Assembly (NCBI GenBank): GCA_964344165.1
Contig: CAYFMH010000010.1
Coordinates: forward strand, 1-33,713
DNA: 33,713 bases
Origin: CAYFMH01 sp964344165
GTDB taxonomy: Bacteria > Patescibacteriota > Gracilibacteria > UBA4473
Reading direction: 5' to 3'
Below the pieces are notes generated by a model. That model worked only from the letters and a program-made list of their open reading frames with translations. It was not told where the DNA came from and searched no databases. Below, piece by piece: positions 7,307 to 16,145 of this stretch. Position 1 is the stretch's first letter, and the number at the start of each line of letters is the position of its first letter. The translations under genes were made by a program, and so were the position numbers.

Positions 7307-8827
7307 CTACCGCCTTTGATTTGTTAAGCGCCCGGATTGGAACGCCGCCCGCGCTGCCGCCCGCGCTTTCGTCGGGCCGATGCGCCCCAGCCCATGCGCC
7401 ACTTCACCGACCGCACGCGGCGACGTGCCGGGCATCAATGCCAACAACAGCGGATTTTGCATATAAGACCCGCCTAATATGCCGGTAATTAAGGCGTTCC
7501 CTGCCAGTCCGCGCGGCCAAATTGGCTGCATTGCCTGACCCGCCAGCCCCGGCATTAGTGTGCGCGCGCCCGCGCCTTCAAGCGCGCCGCCCAACTCTCT
7601 GCGGCGGCCCCAATGGGTTGTCGCATTGTTCCGCATGATCGTTTGAAGCTTCCCGACCGTCGTGGACAAGTTTGCCTTTTTGCCCCCAGGCATCGACATT
7701 GTGCGTTGAATTTCGTCAATCAGGTCAGATGCTTCCTCATACCCCTTCATGGCTTTTGCGTAATCCGGGGACGCCTCAGTAATGACATCGCGGATAGCGT
7801 GGTATACTTCGCCCGCAACGTCCTTTGCCGCCTTTTGGTCATAAGGAATATCGTCATAGATATTCCAAATTTTTTGCTTTAGTGCGTCGAAGCCCTCAAC
7901 GGTGTGAAACTCCGACGGGTCAAGTTCGCGCCAGTTTTCAATAACATCGGCAATTTCGTCCCATGCCTTGGTCGCGCGCGGCCTAATATCTTCGCCCTTG
8001 AACCGCCCTCGGTCAGCGACATCGTGGAGCGCGTCCTTGATTTTCTGGAAATCCAAAATCTCCGTTGACGCCTTCGCGCCCTTCATTGATTTGAGGTATT
8101 CGGCACGCCGCGCCGCTTTTAAGCCTTCAAGACCCTTGCGCGCTTCCGCCACCATTTGGGCGGTCGGCACCTGTTCCCGGAGATTGGCCCGGAACGCTTG
8201 CCCCTGCGGGCCGCCGCGAACGCCGGATTGATAGGCTTGCCTTACCGCGTCCGCACTTGTGCCTGTCGCGCCACCAAAGACAGAGGTTGCCAACTTCCCC
8301 GCGCCCGCCGCCTTGGCCGCCGACCCGGCAAGTGACAGCGGGTCAATAGTCGCGCCGGTCTTTTGAATAACGCTGCCCACCTTCCCCGCCAATGACGGGG
8401 CGCGGGTAAGCATCGTCCCGCCGCCGGAAAGAACCAGGGAAAGATCGCCAAGCGCACCAACCGGGTCGGTCGCCAAGGTGCGTTTGATCTCTTCCACGCC
8501 GCCGTAACGCTTTACGAAAAACTCCCCAACCGCTTTGGCTATCTTTTCATCTGGATGTTCGCCAGGGATTAGCTGTTGGATAATCCCGTTCCCCAAATCC
8601 GCCAGACTTTGAAGCGTTTTCTTCGGTTCCATGAACGGCGTTATTGTGTCCTTGCCGTATTGCTTGGCGGACGGCCAAAGGTTTTCAATCGCGGCTTGAC
8701 CAACATCAGACCACGGCATTTCGGGTGCGCTTTCGGGGATGGGCGCACCGGCAGATGCCTGAACGCGGAGCCGCCGCGCCTTGGCTTTTGCCTTCAAGTC
8801 CTCTCTTACTTTAGCCGGGTCCGCCAT
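7307..8827 (-). CDS. Internal virion (ejection) protein, large
   Basis: A 506-residue protein, mostly helical and Ala/Lys-rich, with Gly/Ala-rich low-complexity stretches (for example SLAGSAAKAAGAGKLATSVFGGATG, about 165-190) and a C-terminal hydrophobic patch. Podoviruses encode two to four such proteins between the tail and fibre genes; they are packaged in the head and form the conduit across the envelope. No peptidoglycan hydrolase motif is visible. It overlaps the upstream gene by 17 bases. Confidence 0.7.
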   Translation of the reverse strand: MADPAKVREDLKAKAKARRLRVQASAGAPIPESAPEMPWSDVGQAAIENLWPSAKQYGKDTITPFMEPKKTLQSLADLGNGIIQQLIPGEHPDEKIAKAVGEFFVKRYGGVEEIKRTLATDPVGALGDLSLVLSGGGTMLTRAPSLAGKVGSVIQKTGATIDPLSLAGSAAKAAGAGKLATSVFGGATGTSADAVRQAYQSGVRGGPQGQAFRANLREQVPTAQMVAEARKGLEGLKAARRAEYLKSMKGAKASTEILDFQKIKDALHDVADRGRFKGEDIRPRATKAWDEIADVIENWRELDPSEFHTVEGFDALKQKIWNIYDDIPYDQKAAKDVAGEVYHAIRDVITEASPDYAKAMKGYEEASDLIDEIQRTMSMPGGKKANLSTTVGKLQTIMRNNATTHWGRRRELGGALEGAGARTLMPGLAGQAMQPIWPRGLAGNALITGILGGSYMQNPLLLALMPGTSPRAVGEVAHGLGRIGPTKARAAARAAFQSGRLTNQRR

Positions 8828-10082
8828 AATCCCACGCTTTCTGTCGTTCCTGCGGCGTCAGATACCGCCAATCTTCGGATGTAAATCCTGGTGCCGGAAT
8901 GGCAGTGTTTAGCGCCGGGCGTGCTTTTTTTCTCAGCAACCCGCGCCAGTCCCTTATCTTTGCTAGCCGCTTGTCGGAAATCACCTTCCCACGCGTCACG
9001 CCGCGATACTTTCCAGCGCGCTCAACCAGTTCTTCAACATTCGGCAAAACGCTGCCTTCCATCGTAATCGACAGTATTTCATCCGCCATCGCGCGCATTT
9101 GCTGTCGGGTCGTGTCGCCCAAAAGCTGGCCCTCCGTCCAGTTTTTCAACAACAAATCAAGGCGCTGTTTTAACCCAACCGCGCGAGCTTGCATTTCGAT
9201 ATCATCGGACCGCACAACGCTGTCTTCAATCATGCGCTCAAACGATTTTATGGCGACAATGTCGGACGGGCCGGTTTTCTTGTCGAGTGCGGAACTAACG
9301 ATTTTAGCGCCCCGCATAACCTTATCCGCGCCGTCCTTATAGGGCTTCAATTGTTTCTGCAAGTCGCCTTCAATAATGTAGGCACCTTTGCCACCTTCCA
9401 TGCGTTTCGGGTTGCCCTTCGCGTCCCAATAATACGCCTCATATTCGGTCGCGTGCGGGGCGTAAGCTGACCGTTCTTCATCCGTCATCAGGCGGTTGAT
9501 TTTGGCGTTCCCGGTTGGCCCGCCGAACATCGTTTCGCCGGTCGTCGGGTCGATAAGTGTCTCCGCTGCGCCGAGTTTAACTGGGTCGCGAGAAATTGCT
9601 TCCATGAATTCCTTGTCTGGACGGTCGGCAAGGTGCGCGTACTTCGGAAGTTTTCTCAGCAATGCGATTTGTTGCCGCCGTTTCGCTGCTTCCCCCGCCG
9701 CCATCGTCGCAGCCGCCTTTTCCCGCCGCCCGCGCGCCAATTGCTGTTGCACCAACTGGCGTTGCAATTGGCCTTGGGCCGCGCGTTCGTAAGCGCCCAT
9801 TCCGGCTTGTGCCGCCTTGCCCAAAGCCCCGGCGAATGACGCCTGCGCCGGGTCTGTGGACGGGGCACGGGCTTGCAACAACGCCGCCGCCACCGCGCCA
9901 AGCCCGGCGTTGCGGGGCTGTAAGAGGAATGGTGTCGCGGGGTTTTGAACGGGGGTCGGCAGCGCCGCCATGTTGGCAATCGGCGCGCGGGGCGGACGCA
10001 AACCTAACGGGTCGTGCTGTGGTATCGGGAGCGGTTGCCCCGGTGCGCGGCGGGGAATGTTGAAATTCCAGATATCCGACAT
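8811..10082 (-). CDS. Internal virion (ejection) protein, second
   Basis: 423 residues. The N terminus is Pro-rich (RRAPGQPLPIPQHDPLGLRP), followed by an Ala/Gln-rich helical region (AAQGQLQRQLVQQQLARGRR, about 101-120) and a mixed helical C-terminal half. Composition and position between the two neighbouring candidate ejection proteins suggest the same machine. No enzymatic motif is seen. The evidence is context, not a recognised domain. Confidence 0.68.
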   Translation of the reverse strand: MSDIWNFNIPRRAPGQPLPIPQHDPLGLRPPRAPIANMAALPTPVQNPATPFLLQPRNAGLGAVAAALLQARAPSTDPAQASFAGALGKAAQAGMGAYERAAQGQLQRQLVQQQLARGRREKAAATMAAGEAAKRRQQIALLRKLPKYAHLADRPDKEFMEAISRDPVKLGAAETLIDPTTGETMFGGPTGNAKINRLMTDEERSAYAPHATEYEAYYWDAKGNPKRMEGGKGAYIIEGDLQKQLKPYKDGADKVMRGAKIVSSALDKKTGPSDIVAIKSFERMIEDSVVRSDDIEMQARAVGLKQRLDLLLKNWTEGQLLGDTTRQQMRAMADEILSITMEGSVLPNVEELVERAGKYRGVTRGKVISDKRLAKIRDWRGLLRKKARPALNTAIPAPGFTSEDWRYLTPQERQKAWDYGGPG

Positions 10083-10091
10083 ATTCGCCCC

Positions 10092-10916
10092 CTACCCAAA
10101 CGCGCCTAGCGCCGCGCCGCCCGCGACAAACGGCCATGTGTACGGCGAACTCGTCAACGCCGCCATTTGCGCCCCTGCCAGGCCCCCGCCGAGCGCGCCC
10201 ACCGCCGGGGACGCCCGGTAGGTCGGTTGGGTTATCGCCGATGTGCCACCGTAGTTGCCTTGGATGGCCTGCATATATGCCGCTAGTTTGTTTGCCGGTT
10301 TCAATTGTTCAAAGTTGAAGCGTTGAATTTGGTCGGCAAGTTGGGCCTGCCCAAGTGCCTCGCGTTGCGCGCCGACATTTGCCAATTGACCGATGTTCGC
10401 ATAGTCGAGTTGCGCCATCGCCGGGAGGTTCTGCAACGCTTCCATTTGCCGCGCCCGTTCCTGCCCATATGTGCCGAAAGCCAGCGGAGCCACCGCGCCC
10501 GCTACCCGCCGCGTGAATTCGCTACCCGCGCCGAAGCCCGACGGGTCGCGTCCCATCGCTTCGAACCGGGACTGCACTTGGGGTTGGATGACATCGGATA
10601 TGGATTGCGTTACGTCCGTTAGGTAGGGGTTCGATTGTCCCACGTAATCGCCAAGCGCCGTGCCCAGCATACCGCCCTGCGCCGTCGCCTCAAGCGGGGA
10701 ACCGCCGAGCGCACGTTGCGTCTGCATGTCCAGGGCTTGACTGGTTTCAGCAGCAAAGGGCGTTACCGTGGACGCCGGGAAAAACTGGGGCGTCGGTGAT
10801 TGGTAAAGATTTTGCGCTTCCTGAAAGCCGTAACTCAGGAAAGGCTGCTGCCCAGCCCAAGGGTCTTGATTCTGGACCGTCGTTGTGCTTCCGCTCTGTC
10901 CGCCGCCGCCAGGCAT
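10092..10916 (-). CDS. Gln/Ala-rich internal virion or tail protein
   Basis: 274 residues. The N terminus is Gly/Ser/Gln-rich and disordered (MPGGGGQSGSTTTVQNQDPW), a helical Gln/Ala middle follows (ERARQMEALQNLPAMAQLDY), and the C terminus is a Gly/Ala hydrophobic segment (GALGGGLAGAQMAAL, WPFVAGGAALGAFG) that could insert in a membrane. These traits fit a small ejection protein. It starts where the upstream gene stops. Confidence 0.7.
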   Translation of the reverse strand: MPGGGGQSGSTTTVQNQDPWAGQQPFLSYGFQEAQNLYQSPTPQFFPASTVTPFAAETSQALDMQTQRALGGSPLEATAQGGMLGTALGDYVGQSNPYLTDVTQSISDVIQPQVQSRFEAMGRDPSGFGAGSEFTRRVAGAVAPLAFGTYGQERARQMEALQNLPAMAQLDYANIGQLANVGAQREALGQAQLADQIQRFNFEQLKPANKLAAYMQAIQGNYGGTSAITQPTYRASPAVGALGGGLAGAQMAALTSSPYTWPFVAGGAALGAFG

Positions 10917-11320
10917 TACAAACCCTCCTCAATTAAACGATGGGTTTCTTTCCAACCCAAAACCTTCGCCCAACCAGGCCGCGCCCATGCTTCAATCCGC
11001 TTGCAGCCGTTCTGCCGCGCCCAATCCTTTATTCCCTCGATTAGACGCATCCACAAATCGCGATCTTCGCCGGTTACAATCAAAATCGAGCAAACCTTAA
11101 GCCCGGTCTTGTACGTCTTTAGCTCCGTTACCGCCAGCGCCTTGATTCTGCCATCCACTGCGAACCATAGCTGCATCGCCCGCTCGGTTAGAGCGTCAAA
11201 TATAACGCCCTTGTCAAGCCGTCCGTTGCTCCGCGCCGTCGCCGCCTCTATGTCCCCTTCGATGATGGGCCAGTAATGGTCCAACAAGCCGGAGGGGACG
11301 GGGTGCAGCGTCGCGGACAT
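10916..11320 (-). CDS. GNAT-like fold virion-module protein
   Basis: 134 residues. The layout resembles a GNAT acyltransferase: beta strands around WFAVDGRIKALAVTEL (52-67) and SILIVTG (77-83), a helix, then IEAWARPGWAKVLGWKETHRL (about 110-130). The usual acetyl-CoA loop (Q/RxxGxG/A) is not evident, so catalysis is doubtful. Similar small proteins sit beside ejection proteins in other podoviruses. The start is in a TAATG overlap with the upstream gene. Confidence 0.65.
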   Translation of the reverse strand: MSATLHPVPSGLLDHYWPIIEGDIEAATARSNGRLDKGVIFDALTERAMQLWFAVDGRIKALAVTELKTYKTGLKVCSILIVTGEDRDLWMRLIEGIKDWARQNGCKRIEAWARPGWAKVLGWKETHRLIEEGL

Positions 11321-12273
11321 TAGTAAATCCCGTACAGCCCGCCGACATCGGGTTCGATGCCGCCGCCCACGAATTCCGGGTCGCCCCACGGGTCCATTTG
11401 CGCCCACCCCGCTTGCGTCGGTTCTGCCAATAGTGCGGGCGTGGTGCTGGCAGCATTAAGCGCCGCCTGGTACCCCGTTTGGGTCGGAGACATAGTTTCC
11501 CAGGCTGCGCGTTCAATCTCTGCTTGCCGTTCTAATTCCTTCATGGCCTGATCTTCCGCTGACGTGCCGAGTAAGCCGCCTGTCACACTGGAAAGAATGG
11601 CGGACGGGTAACTAACTTGCTGATACCCCATCGGCCCCAACATTTGATTTTGTTGATACGCGCCAAGCGCGCCTGTTTGGGTCGGAGACATAGTTTCCCA
11701 GGCTGCGCGTTCAATCTCTGCTTGCCGTTCTAATTCCTTCATGGCCTGATCTTCCGCTGACGTGCCGAGTAAGCCGCCTGTCACACTGGAAAGAATGGCG
11801 GACGGGTAACTAACTTGCTGATACCCCATCGGCCCCAACATTTGATTTTGTTGATACGCGCCAAGCGCGCCTGTAAGTCCGCCGATTGTCCCTGGTATTG
11901 ACACCAGCCCATCCACCACCGCGCCAGTGTCTTCCTTTAAATCTGCCCAAAAGTCACCGGACCCGCGTTGATTGCCGAAGGGGTCGATTAGCGCGTCATA
12001 CCCGAAATCCGTATACCCCAACTGTGCCTCTTGTGCGCCCGTTCCATACCCGCCCGATTCCAGTTCCCCGAAAGGGTCTTCGTATGGTCCGTATCGCTCC
12101 TGGAGCAGCGCTGGGGCCGGTTGGGGCTGTGGGGGTGCTAGAAGGGCCGGAGGCGTCGTTGTGGGGCTGTACGGGGCATAGGGGCCGTCTGGGGCCCCAT
12201 ACGCCGCCATCGGCGCAAGGGGCGTCCATGCCGGGGTGTTGAACATTTCATGTTGGTAAATCAGGTTAGGCAT
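11320..12273 (-). CDS. Virion-module protein with perfect internal 66-residue duplication
   Basis: 317 residues. The N-terminal third is Pro/Tyr/Ala-rich and disordered (APYSPTTTPPALLAPPQPQP). The middle holds two identical consecutive 66-residue units, each containing GALGAYQQNQMLGPMG, SSVTGGLLGTSAEDQAMKEL and RAAWETMSPTQTG. The C terminus is acidic and Gly-rich. No family is recognised; position between the tail and ejection genes suggests a virion or assembly role. The duplication is in frame and probably recent. Confidence 0.75.
   Translation of the reverse strand: MPNLIYQHEMFNTPAWTPLAPMAAYGAPDGPYAPYSPTTTPPALLAPPQPQPAPALLQERYGPYEDPFGELESGGYGTGAQEAQLGYTDFGYDALIDPFGNQRGSGDFWADLKEDTGAVVDGLVSIPGTIGGLTGALGAYQQNQMLGPMGYQQVSYPSAILSSVTGGLLGTSAEDQAMKELERQAEIERAAWETMSPTQTGALGAYQQNQMLGPMGYQQVSYPSAILSSVTGGLLGTSAEDQAMKELERQAEIERAAWETMSPTQTGYQAALNAASTTPALLAEPTQAGWAQMDPWGDPEFVGGGIEPDVGGLYGIY
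11477..11872 (-). repeat. Perfect 198-bp tandem duplication inside a CDS
   Basis: Units 11477-11674 and 11675-11872 are identical base for base in my alignment, and the match runs two bases further. The length is 66 codons, so the frame is kept. With no synonymous differences, the duplication is very recent, kept identical by recombination, or an assembly artefact. Confidence 0.95.
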
Positions 12274-12277
12274 GGCA

Positions 12278-12685
12278 TCAACCTATTATGACCATTACAA
12301 AATCAAGATCAGACTGCGCGAAAGCGGTATGAGTTATCGTTAGCGTCCCCTTGTCCCGCGCGGAAATGTACCAGCCACCGTCCCGCCACATATCCGCCGC
12401 ATTTGCCGTCTTCGGCGTAAAATCAACAAAGCTGTTCGGACTAATGCGGGTGTCCGTAATCGTGGTCGTCGTCGCGCCGTTCGACCACGTAACGTCTAGC
12501 ACATTATTGGTCTTACCCGCCATGGCTCCGTTCGCCACTTCGCCCACCCGGCGTAGATAATCGCCTAAACGAACCAAGTATTCGGCAATTGAGCGAATCG
12601 GGCGTTCGTCCAGGTCGATCAACAACGAATTGAACCGCTTGGCGGGCGGGTTCAAGTCAGCGGTGGGATACGACGTGCGGGCCAT
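12278..12685 (-). CDS. Small tail/fibre-like beta protein
   Basis: 135 residues. After a helical N terminus with PIRSIAEYLVRLGDYLRRVGE (about 29-49), the C-terminal half shows the pattern common at the ends of phage fibre or spike proteins (TTTTITDTRISPNSFVDFTP, then GTLTITHTAFAQSDLDFVMV). It follows the stabilisation protein gene in a one-base overlap. It may be an adaptor for fibres or a minor tail protein. Confidence 0.7.
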   Translation of the reverse strand: MARTSYPTADLNPPAKRFNSLLIDLDERPIRSIAEYLVRLGDYLRRVGEVANGAMAGKTNNVLDVTWSNGATTTTITDTRISPNSFVDFTPKTANAADMWRDGGWYISARDKGTLTITHTAFAQSDLDFVMVIIG

Positions 12686-14223
12686 TAGCGTTCCCCCGCT
12701 GCCGAGGCGATGGGCTGCACGCCGCTTGCGTGGGTCCAGGTGCCCCCCGCCGCGATGTTCAGGCGGAATTTATGAAACCTGTTCTTGTTCCGCACCGCGC
12801 ACTTGCCTTCCGTCGATTGCGATACGGCTGTTTCAAAGGTGAAAGTGTCGTTCATGCGCGCGGCCCCGGCGATGGCGACCGTTTGCGTGCCGCCGTCCGC
12901 CACCGGGTAGGCCCCTGTCACCATGGACCGTTTGCCGGGATGCAGTTGCCGGACGCCGGTATCGATGGTCGCCGCCAGGGCATCGCCGCCGAAGGTGCCG
13001 GATTGATTTGAACTGTTGAACGCCGTCACTTGGAAAATGCCGCCCTGCCACGCCTTGGCGTCCAGGCTGAACGGCAGCGCGTCAATCGATGAGCTGATAC
13101 TGTCGAGGTCTTCCAGGGTTAGCCCCGGCGTCATCCCGGTATGGATGAATTGTGTCGTAATTGTGGCGGTGCCCCACCAACCCGACGGCCAATGATACAT
13201 GATGATCTTGTCCGGCACGCCGCTAGAGGCGCTGCCCGAAGCATAGGACATCATAAAAATTTGCTTAGTCGGATCGACCGCCGTGGAAATTGCCGACAGG
13301 TAGTTGTAATCAAGGTCGTCCAGTAGGGTTTGGTTCACCTTGCGGTCGCCGATGGGGTGTGATTCCAAGCCGTCCCACAAAAAGAACCCGTCCGAAGCGA
13401 GATAGAAAATCAGGCGGCCCAAGCGGGACACCGCCCCCGGCGCGATCAGGCCGCGTTGCGTCTCAATAGCGTCGAAGCGGAAAACCGTTGGACTGCCGAC
13501 ATAGGTCGCGCGGAAGATGGCGCGCTCCAGGAACAGCGCGGCCGTTTCGCCGCCGACGATGGCCTGCCCCGCCCCATATTCGCCGCCCAAGTCTTCGCTG
13601 TCGCTTTGGTTCGCCGCGCTGGCATCCATATCCGCCGGGTCAGTGATCGACGACCACCGCACTCGGTCGGGATACGCCGTGCCGTCTTCATTGACGTTGA
13701 ACAGCATCAGGAACGAACCGACTTGCGCCATGTACTTGGCTTTGGGCTTCAGGGTCGAAGTGAAATAGGCGGAAAAGGTGTTGTCGCCCACCATGCCGAT
13801 AACCTGAACGTCTTCGCCAATGCTCGCCGCCAACATGGAATCGGCGTTCGGCGCCTTGACGAAGTTCCAGCGTTCATCGGTGCCCAAAGTGAACCCGGAA
13901 CCCGCCGAAGTCCAGACCGCACCGTTCAGATAATAGAGATTGGTTGCGTCGCCTGCGAAGGACCGGACGACGCCTGTATTGCCGGTCGCTGAAACGGCTC
14001 CCAGGCATCGTCCGGAAAGGGCGGTCGTGGAGGCCGCCTGAAAATCACTGAAAGGCTTATAGCCTATCGGGCCGAAAGGGACAACATTAGCAACGTTGAC
14101 GCAGCCGGGGTTGTCGATCTCCGCTTGATCCGGCAACCATTCGCCGAATTTGATGGGCGGCATAGGGGCTTTGCTGCGGCTGAGTTGCCGCCCTGCCGTC
14201 ACGCCTGCAATAAGCTTTTCCAT
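12685..14223 (-). CDS. Tail/packaged-DNA stabilisation protein (P22 gp10-like)
   Basis: 512 residues, mostly beta, with repeated Trp/Gly strand signatures (NLYYLNGAVWTSAGSGFTLG, FYLASDGFFLWDG) typical of beta-propeller tail stabilisation proteins related to P22 gp10. These close the portal channel after packaging. It lies directly after the adaptor gene, as in P22-like and related podoviruses, with a start near TGATG. Assignment comes from pattern and gene order. Confidence 0.75.
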   Translation of the reverse strand: MEKLIAGVTAGRQLSRSKAPMPPIKFGEWLPDQAEIDNPGCVNVANVVPFGPIGYKPFSDFQAASTTALSGRCLGAVSATGNTGVVRSFAGDATNLYYLNGAVWTSAGSGFTLGTDERWNFVKAPNADSMLAASIGEDVQVIGMVGDNTFSAYFTSTLKPKAKYMAQVGSFLMLFNVNEDGTAYPDRVRWSSITDPADMDASAANQSDSEDLGGEYGAGQAIVGGETAALFLERAIFRATYVGSPTVFRFDAIETQRGLIAPGAVSRLGRLIFYLASDGFFLWDGLESHPIGDRKVNQTLLDDLDYNYLSAISTAVDPTKQIFMMSYASGSASSGVPDKIIMYHWPSGWWGTATITTQFIHTGMTPGLTLEDLDSISSSIDALPFSLDAKAWQGGIFQVTAFNSSNQSGTFGGDALAATIDTGVRQLHPGKRSMVTGAYPVADGGTQTVAIAGAARMNDTFTFETAVSQSTEGKCAVRNKNRFHKFRLNIAAGGTWTHASGVQPIASAAGER

Positions 14224-14879
14224 CAGTTATCCGCAAAGCCTCGACTAAAGCCCCGGAAGTTGGGGTTGACATCACTCACCATCGTCAATTGCCCGGACGG
14301 GTAACGGTCGCGCTTGTTTCCTTCCGCGTACTTGTCCGCCAATTGGTCATACATGGCGCTGCACTTCGTTACCTGCCGGTCGTCGTCCAGGAAGTCGGCG
14401 GCAAAGATCGACGTGGCATAGACGTAAATCTGCGGGTGGTTCGTGAACAGCGCCGGAACCGTCGTCAGAATGTCGTTTTCCTTCCAACACAGAATTTTAC
14501 CCGTCTCGGAAGACGACGGGACGGGGGCCACCACGATATTCCCCGCTTCGATTGTGTAGATTTCCGGCGTCGCCGTAACCGAAGAACCATAGCGCCGCCA
14601 GAAGTCCGCCGGGGGGAAGTATTGCAGGGGCTTGTTCGGGTCTTTGTCCAGGTACAGGCGGCGGACGCCAAGGCACCCCGTCGGCAACGCCGTTTCCTGA
14701 CTGGAAATCGTCAGGTCGGAAGTCGTTTCCATTTCCCGCCCGCGCAACCGCAAGTCCCCGTTGATCAGGGATTCGCCCATATCGATGCAGTCCGCCACCA
14801 CGTCATCGGACAAGCTGCCGGTGTCGTCAAACTTGGCCTGAATGAAATCCTGTAGATTCGCGTAGGTGGCTAGAGCCAT
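14223..14879 (-). CDS. Head-tail adaptor (gp4-like)
   Basis: 218 residues. The N terminus (MALATYANLQDFIQAKFDD, followed by DCIDMGESLINGDLRLRGRE) and the LPTGCLGVRRLYLD and FLDDDRQVTK segments match the phage adaptor family that binds under the portal ring. The start is a TGATG overlap with the upstream gene at 14879; the much longer frame further upstream belongs to another gene. It precedes the stabilisation protein. Confidence 0.8.
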   Translation of the reverse strand: MALATYANLQDFIQAKFDDTGSLSDDVVADCIDMGESLINGDLRLRGREMETTSDLTISSQETALPTGCLGVRRLYLDKDPNKPLQYFPPADFWRRYGSSVTATPEIYTIEAGNIVVAPVPSSSETGKILCWKENDILTTVPALFTNHPQIYVYATSIFAADFLDDDRQVTKCSAMYDQLADKYAEGNKRDRYPSGQLTMVSDVNPNFRGFSRGFADN

Positions 14880-15445
14880 CAGGAAGCCTCCAAAAAGCCG
14901 TACCGCGTCGGGTAGTCGTACTTGTTCGCGCCGAGTTGAATGTTGTAAATCTGCGCCGTTTCTGGGACATGAACCTTGATACCTCGTCCCATGGCAACGC
15001 CGATCAACAGCGCCAGGTTCGGGCGCTGGTGGTCGAAAGCGTCGTCCTTTAGGTCCACGCCGTACAAGGCGATTTCCCGCGCCCCGATGTAAATAGCAAG
15101 GGCCAACATGTAGGCGATGCTTGAACCGTAGCGGTCGTGTTCCGGTATCCCCGGCAGCACGTCGTCGCCGACCGCCTCGAACGGATAGGCCAGCGCCATT
15201 GGGATGTCGGGATATGCCTGTTGCATATACACGGGCACTTCGCTCTCTTCCAAGTCCTGCCGATACGACAATTGCCGCTTGCCCTGCTCCACGTCGAAAA
15301 TGATTTCCGGCGGGTGCATCTCGAACCAGCGGTCGAAGTGGGGTGATTGGTCGGACCACGGCAGGCCCCAATATTCCCAATCGGCAGCCCCAAATTCGAC
15401 CGTATCGCGTGACGGGCCAAGCCCTATGACGGCAACCCTTCTCAT
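14879..15445 (-). CDS. Rossmann-like protein in head-tail module
   Basis: 188 residues. It begins with a nucleotide-binding-like strand-loop-helix (RVAVIGLGPSRDTV, 2-15) and contains GSSIAYMLALAIYIGAREIALYGVDL (about 108-133), PNLALLIGVAMGRGIKVHVP and an aromatic patch around DRWFEMHPPE. This resembles phage proteins distantly related to DUF115/motility-accessory-type transferases. Enzymatic activity and substrate are unknown. It starts in an ATGA overlap and is unusual as an apparent enzyme between capsid and adaptor genes. Confidence 0.6.
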   Translation of the reverse strand: MRRVAVIGLGPSRDTVEFGAADWEYWGLPWSDQSPHFDRWFEMHPPEIIFDVEQGKRQLSYRQDLEESEVPVYMQQAYPDIPMALAYPFEAVGDDVLPGIPEHDRYGSSIAYMLALAIYIGAREIALYGVDLKDDAFDHQRPNLALLIGVAMGRGIKVHVPETAQIYNIQLGANKYDYPTRYGFLEAS

Positions 15446-15813
15446 GGGGCCTTTCGGTGCAATATCCGGGAATTTGCCGGGTTCTGCCAATAGGCGCGGA
15501 GATACGCCCAATTCGGATCGTTGATCTTGCGTTGGATGTACGCTTCTTTCTCGCCCTTCGCCATGGTGAAATATTGCCGCGAGGTCATGCCGTCGTCCTG
15601 CATCCACTTCATAATGATGTTCATCGGCACTTCGGCGAAATGGCGCATGGAACGGTCGCGGTTATATCCGTCATGGCCGCTGTTCTGGTTGTACTTGTTG
15701 GCGTCAATGATGCCCTCAACGTCCTGATAGGAGTTGATAAACGCCTCGCCCGTCGATTCGTCGGTATCGAACGTCGTAATAACGCCGCCGGAAGCGTTTA
15801 AAAGCCGTTTCAT
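15442..15813 (-). CDS. Hypothetical virion-module protein
   Basis: 123 residues, polar, with several Asn, Asp and Tyr residues (NKYNQNSGHDGYNRDRSMRH) and a helical segment EVPMNIIMKWMQDDGMTSRQ. It probably has a DNA-packaging or head-completion role given its place between capsid and adaptor, but no named family is recognised. It starts in a TGATG overlap with the upstream gene. Confidence 0.72.
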   Translation of the reverse strand: MKRLLNASGGVITTFDTDESTGEAFINSYQDVEGIIDANKYNQNSGHDGYNRDRSMRHFAEVPMNIIMKWMQDDGMTSRQYFTMAKGEKEAYIQRKINDPNWAYLRAYWQNPANSRILHRKAP

Positions 15814-16145
15814 CAGAACGTGTACCCCGCCAAGGTCGCGTTCGTGGCAATGCTCGCGCCCGCCGCCGCAACTTCAATATCCACCTTATTCCCGCGCGTG
15901 ATCTCAAGCGGCGTTTCGAAATCGTGGGAAAGCTGGTTATGAACGAACGTGCGCCAAATCACGGTGTCATCGTCTTCGATGGTTACCAGGAAAATGGCGG
16001 CAGCATCGGACGCAACGGAAATATGCGTTACGTAATGTGTTGCGTCTTCTACAGCCGCGTGTGTGATGGTGTCCGCCGTGTTATCGGAACTGGTGCCGTT
16101 TTCGGTCCAGTCCGTAGCGCGTGGTGTGTGTACCTTACCGGGCAT
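15813..16145 (-). CDS. Small beta-rich virion protein
   Basis: 110 residues, predominantly beta strands (THYVTHISVASDAAAIFLVT, then GNKVDIEVAAAGASIATNAT) with no charge clusters or membrane segment. It resembles small phage decoration or head-surface proteins in composition only. AAGGA lies six to seven bases before the ATG, and it overlaps the O-antigen ligase-family gene end by 11 bases. Confidence 0.7.
   Translation of the reverse strand: MPGKVHTPRATDWTENGTSSDNTADTITHAAVEDATHYVTHISVASDAAAIFLVTIEDDDTVIWRTFVHNQLSHDFETPLEITRGNKVDIEVAAAGASIATNATLAGYTF

Noticed and set aside
9662..10063. Plus-strand ORF rich in Pro, Arg and Ala
   Set aside because: Opposite an Ala/Gln-rich ejection protein; composition is explained by the reverse of GCC/CAA codons.
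10620..10650. GGTTCGATT-like motif suggesting a tRNA
   Set aside because: No cloverleaf arms can be built around it and it is inside a coding region; no tRNA gene was found.
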